From positions 1 through 64,000 of the forward strand of contig CAYOGE010000001.1 of the NCBI GenBank assembly GCA_964403525.1: a DNA stretch of 64,000 bases. The letters are read 5' to 3'. The stretch comes from JAJTGZ01 sp964403525 (GTDB lineage Bacteria; Planctomycetota; Phycisphaerae; Phycisphaerales; UBA1924). The position numbers and the translations under genes are program-made. The notes below the pieces were generated by a model, which did not search any database, was not told the DNA's origin, and was given only the letters and a program-made list of their open reading frames with translations. Shown here piece after piece: positions 1 through 8,209 of this stretch; the stretch's first letter is position 1; each line of letters starts with the position of its first letter.

Positions 1-1979
1 CCGTCGACGCCGAGGGCGGGCCCGACGCCGTTGAGCGCTGCGCCGGCGGGCCGCCCGCCGTCACGGCGGCCGTCGCGGGCGTGGTCACCTTCTGCGCGCG
101 GGGCGGGCTGTGCTGCGGGCGCCTTTGGGTCGGCGGGGCGCTGGTCGCGTTTCTCGCTGCCCTCTTCGTCGCGGCCTCGGCCGCCGCGGGTGCGGCCGCG
201 CTTCTTCTTGCTGCGCCGGCCGACGGCGCCTGAGAGTGAGAAGTTGTCGCCGCCGGCGAGGTCGCCCTTGGTCGGCATTTCTTCCATCAGGAACTTTTCG
301 TCGGCTCCGACGTCTTCGGTGACGACGGGCGGTGCCTCTTCGGGCTCGATGATGAACTCGTCGTCGAGCTGCGCTTCCTGGGATTCGGGGGCCTCCCACT
401 TGACGAGTGTTTCGCTGGTGACGCGGAAGCGGCCGAGGCGGTCGATCTCGATGTCGTTGCCGGCCTGGTCGTAGGCGTAGAACGTCACGCGGTCGACGGG
501 GGTGGCGTCGCTGAGGCGGACCATGAGCGTTTTGCCGAAGGCGGCCTCGATTCGTGAGAGCTGCTTGCGTCGGACCGAGAGCAGCTCGCCGGCGACCTTG
601 GGGTTGACGACCATCTCGGCCTTGACGACCTTGTCGTGGTCGAGGAGGGCGGCGAGGTCTCTGAGCGCATCGGCGGCGACGGACTCTGGGCGCTGGATGA
701 GCCCGCGTCCGCGGCACATCGGGCAGTCGTGGAAGTGGATGCTCTCGTGGCTGCCGCGCATGCGCTGGCGTGTGAGGGACATGACGCCGAAGTCGTTGAT
801 TGGCAGCACGGTGCTGCGGGCGCGGTCGGTCTTGAGGATCTCGTCGAACTTTTCTTCGACCTCGCGCCGGTGCTTGCTGGCGCGCATATCGATGAGGTCG
901 TTGATGACGATGCCGCCGAGGTCGCGGAGGCGGAGCTGGCGGCAGATCTCGTCTGCGGCCTCGAGGTTGGTGTGGTAGGCGTTTTCTTCGCTGTCGCCGG
1001 CGGAGCGGCTCTTGCCGCTGTTGACGTCGATGGCGACGAGGGCCTCGGCCTCGTCGATCACCAGGCGGCCGCCGCTGGGGAGCGGGACCTCGCGCGCGTA
1101 CATGGTGCGGATCTGCTCTTCGATGCCCAGGGCGTGGTAGATCGGCGTCTTGCCGCGGAAGTGGAGGAGTCTGGTCTCGCTCTTTGGGGCGAAGATGGTC
1201 ATGAAGCGTGCGGCGCGCTGGAGGCCGACGTCGCTGTCGATGACGACCTCGTCGGTCTCGGCGCTGAGCATGTCGCGCAGGCAGCGGAGGAGGAGGTCGC
1301 TCTCGCTGTAGAGCAGGCGGGGCTTGCTGCCGGCCTTGTGCCGGCGCTCCATGTCTTTCTGGAGGCGCATGAGGTATGCGAGGTCTCGCTTGAGCTCGGA
1401 CTTGCTGCGGTCGAGGCCCGCGGTGCGGAGGATGAAGCCGAAGCCTTCCGGGAGCTCGAGCTGGTCGAGGATCTCCTTCATCTTGGCGCGGGTTTCTTCG
1501 TCTTCGACCTTGCGCGAGACGCCGACGTTGTCCATCTGCGGCATCATCACGAGGTAGCGGCCTGGGATGCTGAGGTAGCTCGTGAGCGTGGGGCCCTTGC
1601 TGCCGACGCCCTCCTTGAGGACCTGGACGATGATCTCCTGGCCGCGCTTGAGGCAGTCCTGGATCGGGGGTCGGTCGCGGCGTGCGGTCTTCTTGCCGAC
1701 GCGCTCGGTGGTGTCGTCGTCCTGATCGGGGAAGTAGAGGGGGTGGACGTCGGTGGTGTGGAGGAAGCCGCCGGCCTCGAGGCCGAAGTCGACGAAGGCG
1801 GCCTGGATGGACGGCTCGACGTTTGTGACCTTTCCGACGTAGATGTTGCCGACGTGCGAGACCTGGTCTCGCCGTTCTGAGTGGAACTCGTCGAGCCGGC
1901 CGTTGTTGACAACGGCGACGCGGCACTCCTCGCCGGGTGTGTAGTTGATGATGAGCTGACGCTTCTTGGTGTCGGCCAT
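1..1979 (-). CDS. rne: Ribonuclease E/G family endoribonuclease, 3'-truncated by window edge
   Basis: Rne/Rng family RNase, which cleaves single-stranded RNA in mRNA decay and rRNA processing. I read it directly from the minus strand: the frame is open from ATG 1979 to base 1 with no stop, so 659 residues are visible and the C-terminus is lost. It begins MADTKKRQLIINYTPGEE. An S1 domain follows (HVGNIYVGKVTNVEPSIQAAF). The catalytic Asp is in VAIDVNSGKS and the second in GGIVINDLIDM. The family signature FGVMSLTRQR is present, then CPMCRGRG, which matches the Zn-link cysteines of RNase E. The last 100 or so residues are Lys/Arg/Asp/Gly-rich and probably disordered, like the RNase E scaffold tail. 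A Shine-Dalgarno-like AAAGGG lies 7 nt before the ATG. Whether it is closer to RNase E or G in function cannot be decided from the fragment. Confidence 0.93.
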   Translation of the reverse strand, partial: MADTKKRQLIINYTPGEECRVAVVNNGRLDEFHSERRDQVSHVGNIYVGKVTNVEPSIQAAFVDFGLEAGGFLHTTDVHPLYFPDQDDDTTERVGKKTARRDRPPIQDCLKRGQEIIVQVLKEGVGSKGPTLTSYLSIPGRYLVMMPQMDNVGVSRKVEDEETRAKMKEILDQLELPEGFGFILRTAGLDRSKSELKRDLAYLMRLQKDMERRHKAGSKPRLLYSESDLLLRCLRDMLSAETDEVVIDSDVGLQRAARFMTIFAPKSETRLLHFRGKTPIYHALGIEEQIRTMYAREVPLPSGGRLVIDEAEALVAIDVNSGKSRSAGDSEENAYHTNLEAADEICRQLRLRDLGGIVINDLIDMRASKHRREVEEKFDEILKTDRARSTVLPINDFGVMSLTRQRMRGSHESIHFHDCPMCRGRGLIQRPESVAADALRDLAALLDHDKVVKAEMVVNPKVAGELLSVRRKQLSRIEAAFGKTLMVRLSDATPVDRVTFYAYDQAGNDIEIDRLGRFRVTSETLVKWEAPESQEAQLDDEFIIEPEEAPPVVTEDVGADEKFLMEEMPTKGDLAGGDNFSLSGAVGRRSKKKRGRTRGGRGRDEEGSEKRDQRPADPKAPAAQPAPRAEGDHARDGRRDGGRPAGAALNGVGPALGVD

Positions 1980-2322
1980 GATTGGCCCTTTCGCGCGCGG
2001 CACAACGCCACGCATTGAGCGCTGCGGGCTTGTCCGCCGCTACAGGTCCGCCGCCGCCAAAAACCAGAAGCCCGCCACCGAGCGCGGCGTGGGTGCGCCC
2101 GGAGGGCGTGCCCGCTCTGCACACGGTCCCCGTGGTGTCGGGTGCGCGGCTCAAACAGTGAGCGCGCGGCCCGCGGGGTGCTTGCGCCTGGCCGATCGTC
2201 CGGGGGGCTCGCCGGGTCAGTCCTGTGAGGGGGTCTGGCCGGGGCCGCTCGCAACGCCGATCGGGGCGTCGATCCTGTGGCGCGGGGCAGGGCCCGTCGC
2301 GCCGGTTGTCCGTTCCCTCGGC
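1980..2322. other. 343-bp gap: upstream region of the RNase E/G gene
   Basis: No convincing ORF or tRNA lies between the enzyme I stop and the RNase E/G start, although long Arg/Pro-rich frames run through it as mirrors of coding frames. It is probably the promoter plus 5' leader of the RNase gene. In other bacteria such leaders are targets of RNase E autoregulation; I see no conserved structure that proves this here. No clear terminator follows the enzyme I gene. Confidence 0.4.
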
Positions 2323-4098
2323 TTATTCGGCGGAACGTCCGTCGAAGGCTTCGGGGATGATTTTCCTTGTTGCGTCGCGCAGAAAACTGCTGACGGCAAC
2401 GTCGGAATCGAGGCTCGAGGCCTTTTCGGCCACGGCTTCGCATTGAGCGATTGTCACGCTGCGGACCAGCCGTTTGAGGGCTGGGAGGGCGGGCGACGAC
2501 GCGGAGAGGGTACGCAGACCCAGCCCGATCAGCAACATGGCCTGTTCGAGCTCTCCCGCCGACTCTCCGCAGCAGGAAACGGGCACGCCGGCGTTGTTTG
2601 CGGCGGCGACGGTGGTGCGGATCAGGTGCACGACGGCGGGGTTCGCCGGGTTGTACATGTCGGCCACACGGTCGTTAGTTCGGTCAACGGCGAGGGTGTA
2701 TTGAACCAGATCGTTGGTTCCGATGGAGAAGAACTGTGCGTCCTGCGTGAATTGCGCTGCGCAGATGGCGGCGGATGGGACCTCGACCATCATGCCGACG
2801 GCCACCTCCCGATCAAACGCCACACCTTCGTCGGCGAGGTCTTCCATGACGTCGCGCAGGAAGAACTTGGCGCGGCGGAACTCTTCTGTGGTAGTGATGA
2901 GGGGGAACATCACACGGACGGGGCCGAGAGCGCTGGCCCTGAGGATGGCCCTGAGCTGGCGCTTGAACATCGGCTTGTTGGCGAGGCAGAAGCGGATGGA
3001 CCGGCAGCCGAGCATGGGGTTTCGTTCGGGCGACTCGGACTGGTCCTGGGTGTATTTGTCTGCGCCAAGGTCCATGGTGCGGATGGTCAACGGCCTGCCG
3101 CCGAGCAGCTCGACGCACTTGCGGTAGGCCTCGAAGTGCTGCTCTTCGCTGGGCTCGCCGTCGCCTGCGAGGTAGAGGTACTCGGTGCGGTAGAGCCCGA
3201 CGCCGCTGGCGCCTGCGGCGATGAGGTTTGAGACTTCTTCGGGGAACTCGATGTTCCCCTGGAGGTCGATGGGGACGCCGCACTGTGTGACGCTTGGGAG
3301 TTCGGCGAGGTCTTCGAGCTTGATGCGGAAGAGGCGGTCGCGTTCTTTGATGCGCTGGTAGCGTTCGAGGGTGGTGGCGTCTGGGTTGAGGATGACCAGG
3401 CCGGTCTGGCCGTCGATGATGGCGTTCTCGCCGTCGTTGACGTCGTCGGTGAGGCGTGCAGCGCCGACGACGGCGGGGATGGCCATGGCTCGGGCGAAGA
3501 TGCCGGTGTGCCCGGTCTTGCCGCCCGCCTCGGTGGCGAAGCCGACCACGTGGCGTCTGTGGAGGGCCGCGGCCTGGCTTGGGGTGAGGTCTCGCGCGAC
3601 GACGATGACGCCCTCGCCGGCCTGCGTGCTCAGCGCGGCGGCGGCGAGCCTGCTCTCCTGCTCGCCGATGAGGTGCTTGAGGACGCGCATGGACAGGTCG
3701 TTGACGTCGTCAACCTTGGTGGCGAAGGCTGAACCCTTGAGGCCCATGAAGCGGTCTGCGAGCTGCTGGAGCTGCGCGTGGACTGCGTATTCGGCGGCGA
3801 CGCGTTCGTTCTCGATCATGCCCAGCATTGGGCGGGTGAGGCTGGGGTCAGAGAGCATGCCGATGTGGAAGGCGAAGATCTTGGCCGCTTCTTCGCCGAG
3901 CTCGGCGTGTGCCTTTGCGCGGACGTCGATGAGCTCGCTGATGGACTCTTTGAGTGCGCGGTCGAGGCGCAGCTTCTCCTCCTGCACCCTTTCGGGAGCG
4001 ACGGTGCGTCTTGCGACGCGGCGGCGCTGGTCGTCGAGGACCAGCACGCGCCCGATCGCGACGCCGGGGGAGACCGCGATGCCCTTGACTTCACGCAT
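2323..4098 (-). CDS. ptsI: Phosphoenolpyruvate-protein phosphotransferase (PTS enzyme I)
   Basis: Enzyme I autophosphorylates on His from PEP and passes the phosphate to HPr. The protein is 591 residues, the normal length, and begins MREVKGIAVSPGVAIGR. The phosphorylated His is about residue 197 in GGKTGHTGIFARAMAIPAV; the family usually has GGRTSHxxI, so the Ser-to-Gly and Ala-to-Gly changes are small departures. The PEP-binding TIM barrel follows (LYRTEYLYL, NPMLGCRSIRF, FSIGTNDLVQYTLAVDR), and the C-terminal active Cys is in SCCGESAGE. There is no N-terminal GAF domain, so it is not of PtsP/Npr type. I chose ATG 4098 over an upstream GTG at 4131 because a TACCAT hexamer ends 7 nt before it and the sequence aligns with family N-termini. 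No HPr or enzyme II gene is adjacent, so it may serve a regulatory PTS encoded elsewhere. Confidence 0.95.
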   Translation of the reverse strand: MREVKGIAVSPGVAIGRVLVLDDQRRRVARRTVAPERVQEEKLRLDRALKESISELIDVRAKAHAELGEEAAKIFAFHIGMLSDPSLTRPMLGMIENERVAAEYAVHAQLQQLADRFMGLKGSAFATKVDDVNDLSMRVLKHLIGEQESRLAAAALSTQAGEGVIVVARDLTPSQAAALHRRHVVGFATEAGGKTGHTGIFARAMAIPAVVGAARLTDDVNDGENAIIDGQTGLVILNPDATTLERYQRIKERDRLFRIKLEDLAELPSVTQCGVPIDLQGNIEFPEEVSNLIAAGASGVGLYRTEYLYLAGDGEPSEEQHFEAYRKCVELLGGRPLTIRTMDLGADKYTQDQSESPERNPMLGCRSIRFCLANKPMFKRQLRAILRASALGPVRVMFPLITTTEEFRRAKFFLRDVMEDLADEGVAFDREVAVGMMVEVPSAAICAAQFTQDAQFFSIGTNDLVQYTLAVDRTNDRVADMYNPANPAVVHLIRTTVAAANNAGVPVSCCGESAGELEQAMLLIGLGLRTLSASSPALPALKRLVRSVTIAQCEAVAEKASSLDSDVAVSSFLRDATRKIIPEAFDGRSAE

Positions 4099-4105
4099 CG
4101 GGCCG

Positions 4106-4111
4106 ATGGTA
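4106..4111 (-). promoter_or_regulatory. Putative -10 box (TACCAT) of ptsI, leaderless spacing
   Basis: TACCAT on the minus strand is followed by 7 nt and then ATG 4098. The predicted transcription start coincides with the start codon. No clear -35 element is visible. Confidence 0.55.
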
Positions 4112-4210
4112 GCGGGAGCGGGGTGCGGCACGGCCTGGCGTGCCGGGTGGCGGGCGTTTCTGGCGCGGGTGCAAAGCGCGCGGCGGTTCGCCGGCGGTTG
4201 TCGGCGGCGC

Positions 4211-4227
4211 TACGCTCCCGGCGGAGG
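4211..4227 (+). promoter_or_regulatory. Possible rho -10 box (TACGCT) and purine-rich leader
   Basis: TACGCT at 4211-4216 matches the TANNNT hexamer seen before many genes in this window. A GCGGAGG run at 4221-4227 follows. It would give a leader of about 125 nt if translation starts at TTG 4348, or about 25 nt if it starts at the in-frame ATG 4246. Confidence 0.35.
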
Positions 4228-4347
4228 GGGGCCTCCGACCGACCGATGTCCTCATTCGGCGGCTCGCGTTCTTGCGACAGCGCGCTGCTGGGCCGTTGCC
4301 CCGGCGCACTCCCGGGCGACTGCGCCCAACCTCACGGATCAGACCAT

Positions 4348-5604
4348 TTGAACGATCAGCCACCATCGAACCCACCCCCACCGGGCGGCGGGCAACCAGG
4401 AAGCAAGAAACGGCGGCGCCGGCGGCGCGGGCGTGGGAACCAGGGCGTGCCCGGCGCTCACCCGCATCACGGGCACCCGCACGCGAGCCAGGGGCCGCAG
4501 TCGCAGCCCCAGTCGCAGCCCGGTGAGCCGGCCGCGCAGCAGGCGACCGGCGGTGAACATCAGCACGGGGGACAGGGAGTGCCGGGCGGGCAGGTAGGCC
4601 AGGGGGGCGGGCAACCGCAGCAGCAGCAGAGACAGCAACAGCAGCGGCAGCCGCAGAAGCACTACGCGGTTCAGATCGCGGGGTTTGACCCGCACACTGC
4701 GCCGCGGATCAAACCGTTTGAGGACCTTACTTCGATCGACCCCAAGCCGCGGCTGACGCTTGAGTACCGCGGGTGCCCCGACGACTGCCGGCTGATCGAT
4801 CTGTTCTGCCCGATCGGGCGCGGGCAGCGGGCGCTGATCGTCTCACCGCCCAAGGCGGGCAAGACGACGCTGCTGAAGAACATTTCCACCGCGATCGTGC
4901 AGAACCACGCCGACGTGACGGTGCTGGCGCTGCTGATCGACGAGCGTCCCGAGGAGGTCACCGACTTCCGGCGGTCTTTCGCCGCCTTTGGCAACCACGC
5001 CGACGGCACGCCGCGGGCGCAGGTGCTGGCCAGCAGCAACGACCACAACGTTCAGCAGCACACGTCTCTGGCGATCGGGACGATGGAGATCAGCAAGCGG
5101 ATGGTGGAGGCGGGCAAGCACGTGGTGATCGTGCTGGACTCGATCACGCGTCTGGCGCGGGCGTTCAACAACAACCGCAAGTACGCCAACTCGGGGCGGA
5201 CGATGTCTGGGGGGATCGACGCGAAAGCGATGGAGGTTCCGCGTCAGATCTTCGGCTCGGCGCGGAACACCGAGGAGGCGGGGAGCCTGACGATCATCGC
5301 GACGTGCCTTGTGGACACCGGGAGCCAGATGGACCAGGTGATCTTCGAGGAGTTCAAGGGTTCGGGGAACATGGAGCTGATCCTGGACCGCAAGATCGCC
5401 GAGCGGCGGATCTTCCCGGCGATCGGGCTCGCCGCCAGCGGCACCCGCAAGGAGGACCTGCTGCTGTCTGCGCAGGAACTCAAGACGATGACGGCGCTGC
5501 GGCGCCGGCTGATCGCGATGCCGCCGCACATGCAGGCGGAGCAGCTTGTGGCGGCGTTGAAGCGGTTCCCGGACAATGCGACGCTTGTTGGCGCGGCGGG
5601 GTGA
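4348..5604 (+). CDS. rho: Transcription termination factor Rho with atypical disordered N-terminus
   Basis: Hexameric RNA-dependent ATPase that ends transcription. The ATPase core is intact: VSPPKAGKTTLLK (Walker A, Lys about 172), LLIDERPEEVTDF, VIVLDSITRLARAFNNN (Walker B), the Q-loop region DTGSQMDQVIFEEFKGSG and the R-loop region RKIAERRIFPAI. The N-terminal helical and cold-shock RNA-binding domains are not recognisable. Residues 1-103 are instead low complexity: Pro/Gly, then a basic KKRRRRRRGRG run, then Gln/Gly/His-rich sequence. Only the last part of the usual CSD (HYAVQIAGFDP) precedes the core. With a TTG start at 4348 the length is 418 residues; an in-frame ATG at 4246 would add 34. 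Neither start has a strong Shine-Dalgarno. It is followed within 30 bp by a zinc-ribbon membrane protein gene. Confidence 0.93.
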   Translation: MNDQPPSNPPPPGGGQPGSKKRRRRRRGRGNQGVPGAHPHHGHPHASQGPQSQPQSQPGEPAAQQATGGEHQHGGQGVPGGQVGQGGGQPQQQQRQQQQRQPQKHYAVQIAGFDPHTAPRIKPFEDLTSIDPKPRLTLEYRGCPDDCRLIDLFCPIGRGQRALIVSPPKAGKTTLLKNISTAIVQNHADVTVLALLIDERPEEVTDFRRSFAAFGNHADGTPRAQVLASSNDHNVQQHTSLAIGTMEISKRMVEAGKHVVIVLDSITRLARAFNNNRKYANSGRTMSGGIDAKAMEVPRQIFGSARNTEEAGSLTIIATCLVDTGSQMDQVIFEEFKGSGNMELILDRKIAERRIFPAIGLAASGTRKEDLLLSAQELKTMTALRRRLIAMPPHMQAEQLVAALKRFPDNATLVGAAG

Positions 5605-5633
5605 TCCTCGCCCTGTCGCCGGGGCGACAAAGA

Positions 5634-6119
5634 ATGGCTGCGGCCGGGAGAGGGTGCCTTGAATGCGCACGCAAGGGCGTACGCACCATCGAGCCCGATT
5701 CCCGACCAACAGATCGCCTCAAGCAACGGCTCTCGCAAGACGCCCGCTGCCCTCGTTGTGGATACAACGTTCGGCAACTCACTGGCTTCCGGTGCACAGA
5801 GTGCGGCTTTGTTCTCGCGGCCGAGCTTGTGAGTGACCCAACACCTCCGAGGCTCGGCCTCCTGCTGTGGATTCACCGGCTCTTGGGCGCATCTGCGGCC
5901 GCAACTCTGCTGGTGCTGCTTGTGCGTGTCGGCATCGCGAAGCTCAAGCACGCTGCGGGCCCGCCTCTCATCGGGCTCCTGCCCATCAGCATCTGCCTGG
6001 GCATCTGGGTTTTGTACGAGACGAGCCGAGCATTCCGACCGACCCATCGCAGCAACCTCATGCTCGGGATTCTCTTGACGCTGGTCTCGATCGTCAGCCT
6101 GTACGCCGCGTGGTGGTGA
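5634..6119 (+). CDS. Zinc-ribbon membrane protein of unknown function
   Basis: A 161-residue protein. Near residue 40 it carries a zinc ribbon (CPRCGYNVRQL followed by CTECGF), and after it three hydrophobic segments (LGLLLWIHRLLGASAAATLL, PPLIGLLPISICLGIWVLY, LMLGILLTLVSIVSLYAAWW). Short zinc-ribbon plus membrane-helix proteins are common in planctomycetes, but their role is not known. The start is uncertain: ATG 5634 is taken, while a GTG at 5601 overlaps the rho stop and would add 11 residues. Confidence 0.7.
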   Translation: MAAAGRGCLECARKGVRTIEPDSRPTDRLKQRLSQDARCPRCGYNVRQLTGFRCTECGFVLAAELVSDPTPPRLGLLLWIHRLLGASAAATLLVLLVRVGIAKLKHAAGPPLIGLLPISICLGIWVLYETSRAFRPTHRSNLMLGILLTLVSIVSLYAAWW

Positions 6120-6136
6120 CGGCGGGCCGCATCTGG

Positions 6137-6142
6137 TACGCT
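6137..6142 (+). promoter_or_regulatory. Putative -10 box (TACGCT) of the MFS gene, leaderless spacing
   Basis: TACGCT is followed by 6 nt and ATG 6149. There is no Shine-Dalgarno between them, which fits a leaderless transcript. Confidence 0.55.
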
Positions 6143-6148
6143 GCATCG

Positions 6149-7420
6149 ATGGCCGAAGCCTCGACCGCCCCGCTTACCGGAACACAGAAACGCGCCCTGG
6201 TCGCGGCTGCGCTCGGCTGGGGGTTCGACGGGCTTGACGGCTACCTCTACATCGCGGTTTCGATTCAGCTGGTGACCAACCTGCTCAGGTCGGCCCATCC
6301 GGATCTGGCCGAGGCGGCGCTGCGCTCGATGGCGGCGGAGCGTGCGGCGTGGATTCAGGCGGTGTTCTTCATCGGGTGGGCGTGTGGCGGGGCGCTGTTT
6401 GGGCGGCTGGGTGACCGGGTCGGGCGGTCGCGCACGCTGGCGCTGACGATCCTGACGTACGCGGTGTTCACGGGGCTTGGGTTCTTTGCGACGGCGTGGT
6501 GGCACCTGCTGGTGTTCCGGTTCCTGGCGGCGCTGGGGATTGGCGGGGAGTGGGCCGCGGGGAGCGCGTTGGTGAGCGAGACGCTTCCGGCGCGGTGCAA
6601 GGTGTGGGCGAGCGCGCTGCTGCAGTCGGGCTACATCGTCGGCATCATTGCGGCGGTCCTCACCGGCGGGTTGCTCAAGGAGCACGACCCGCGGTGGGTG
6701 TTTCTCATCGGCGTTGTTCCGGCGCTGTTTGTGTTCTGGATTCGGCGGAGCGTGCCGGAGCCGGCGTGCTGGCACGCGGCGGCCTCCGGGGCGGCGCCCC
6801 CGCGGGTGGGCGATCTGTTCTCTCGCGCGGTGGTCGGCACCACGCTGGTGCTCAGCGCGTTCGTCTCGCTGTGCCTGGTGACGGTGTGGATCTTCATCTT
6901 CTTCACGCCTCAGGTGGTGCGGGCGCTGCCGGGGGTGAGGGCGCTGGACGCGGCGGAGCAGACCCGGGCGGTGACGACGGTGACGCTGGTGTACTTTGCT
7001 GCGAACATCGCCGGGAACTTCCTGGCGACGTATCTTGCGCGGCGGATTGGCGCGCGCCTTGCGTTTGCGGCGCTGCTGACGGTTGCGTGCGGGGCGCTGG
7101 TGGTTGGGTTCTCGGCGCCGGGGAGCGCCGCGATGCTCACGCTGTGGGCGGCGGTGTTCGCGACCACGGGCCTTGGGCTGTTTGCGATTTTTCCGCTGTA
7201 CATCCCGCCGCAGTTCCCGACGCTGCTGCGCACGCTGGGTTCGGGGTTTGCGTACAACGTGGGTCGGGTGGCGTGCGCGGCGGGGACGGTGTTTGCGGGG
7301 GGCATCGCGGCGTCGGCGGGCGGGCCTTCGAGGGCGGTGCTCTACGCCGCGCTGCTGCTGGTGCCGGCGCTTGCGTTGTGCGCGTGGCTTCCGCACGACC
7401 GTGACGCGCGCGCGGAGTAG
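6149..7420 (+). CDS. MFS transporter, probably a metabolite:H+ symporter
   Basis: A 423-residue major facilitator with about twelve hydrophobic segments. The N-terminal helix GWGFDGLDGYLYIAV, with Asp residues in the first membrane segment, and the loop GRLGDRVGRSRTL (MFS signature between helices 2 and 3) fit the sugar/carboxylate symporter branches (SHS or AAHS type). GIGGEWAAGSALVSE in helices 4-5 supports the same group. The substrate cannot be read from sequence. No related enzyme gene adjoins it; the previous gene ends 29 bp upstream and the next starts 182 bp downstream. A GGGGGT/ACCCCC stem at about 7456-7475 lies after the stop but lacks a T-tract. Confidence 0.88.
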   Translation: MAEASTAPLTGTQKRALVAAALGWGFDGLDGYLYIAVSIQLVTNLLRSAHPDLAEAALRSMAAERAAWIQAVFFIGWACGGALFGRLGDRVGRSRTLALTILTYAVFTGLGFFATAWWHLLVFRFLAALGIGGEWAAGSALVSETLPARCKVWASALLQSGYIVGIIAAVLTGGLLKEHDPRWVFLIGVVPALFVFWIRRSVPEPACWHAAASGAAPPRVGDLFSRAVVGTTLVLSAFVSLCLVTVWIFIFFTPQVVRALPGVRALDAAEQTRAVTTVTLVYFAANIAGNFLATYLARRIGARLAFAALLTVACGALVVGFSAPGSAAMLTLWAAVFATTGLGLFAIFPLYIPPQFPTLLRTLGSGFAYNVGRVACAAGTVFAGGIAASAGGPSRAVLYAALLLVPALALCAWLPHDRDARAE

Positions 7421-7602
7421 CGGTCGCCATCAGCGGCGGGGGGAATTGGTGCGCGGGGGTCCTGATAACCCCCGTTGGTCCGGGGGCGTGTCGCGTCTGT
7501 GCGGGGAAGACCTGCGGGAATCACCCCACCGTCTTAACCCCGCGCAAAAAGGGATCGATGGTGTCTCTGCACCGGGTTTTTCCCAGAATTGCGGAGGCGA
7601 CC

Positions 7603-8181
7603 ATGGATCGGTCAAACGCCCGCTCATTCGCGCACGGATCACGTCGAGGGTTTACGCTCATCGAGCTGCTGGTCTGCTCGGCCATCGTTTCCATCCTGAT
7701 GGGGATGATGATGACGGGGCTGAAGCAGGCGCGGGCGGCCGCGCGCGGGGTTGTGTGCCAGTCGAGCCTGCGCGGGCTTGCGCAGGCGACGAACCTTTAT
7801 TTTAACGAGCACAACGATCTGCCCACGACGACGCAGGCGCTGATCAACCTGCCGGGCGACCAGCGGGCCATCGTGGACATGCTTGCGCCGTACCAGGACG
7901 TGCCGGACCCCGCGCTGGACCGTTGCGTGCGTCCGTGGGCGTGCCCGTGCGACAACTGGCGGTGGCCGGCGACGGGGGGGACGTACCTGTACTACCCGGC
8001 GGGGATCTACGTGAACTATGGGTTGCAGCCGCCGCGGCACAACCTTCGGTCGCTGCTGAACCGCAACCCGCGGATGATGCTGTTTCTTGACGGGCTGCCG
8101 CTGCACGGGTCGTACTTTCACACGGTCTCGTTCGAGGGGTCGGTCGATTCGTACAAGGGTTCGATCGCCTTCTCGATCTGA
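7603..8181 (+). CDS. Prepilin-type (type II pseudopilin-like) secreted protein
   Basis: A 192-residue protein with a short basic leader and the prepilin processing and helix sequence GFTLIELLVCSAIVSILMG starting near residue 17. Prepilin peptidase would cut after the Gly, leaving N-methyl-Phe. The rest is a small globular domain of the kind found in the many planctomycete pseudopilins (SSLRGLAQATNLYFNEHNDLP, then an aromatic YLYYPAGIYVNYG segment and four Cys). A GGAGG lies 5 nt before ATG 7603, which decides the start over an upstream in-frame GTG at 7558. No pilus or secretion machinery gene is nearby, so it probably joins a system encoded elsewhere. Confidence 0.85.
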   Translation: MDRSNARSFAHGSRRGFTLIELLVCSAIVSILMGMMMTGLKQARAAARGVVCQSSLRGLAQATNLYFNEHNDLPTTTQALINLPGDQRAIVDMLAPYQDVPDPALDRCVRPWACPCDNWRWPATGGTYLYYPAGIYVNYGLQPPRHNLRSLLNRNPRMMLFLDGLPLHGSYFHTVSFEGSVDSYKGSIAFSI

Positions 8182-8198
8182 CGCGGCGGCGGGGCGGC

Positions 8199-8204
8199 TA
8201 TGGT
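8199..8204 (+). promoter_or_regulatory. Putative -10 box (TATGGT), leaderless spacing
   Basis: TATGGT is followed by 5 nt and ATG 8210 of the phosphatase gene. The hexamer also overlaps an out-of-frame ATG. Confidence 0.5.
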
Positions 8205-8209
8205 GCACC

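Noticed and set aside
85..2154. 689-residue Arg/Pro-rich minus-strand ORF
   Set aside because: It runs in another frame of the RNase E/G gene and has no fold-like composition; it is a GC-bias mirror of the true frame.
4246..4347. Rho start at ATG 4246
   Set aside because: The added 34 residues are Ser/Cys/Gly-rich and unlike a Rho N-terminus; kept as an alternative, not as the call.
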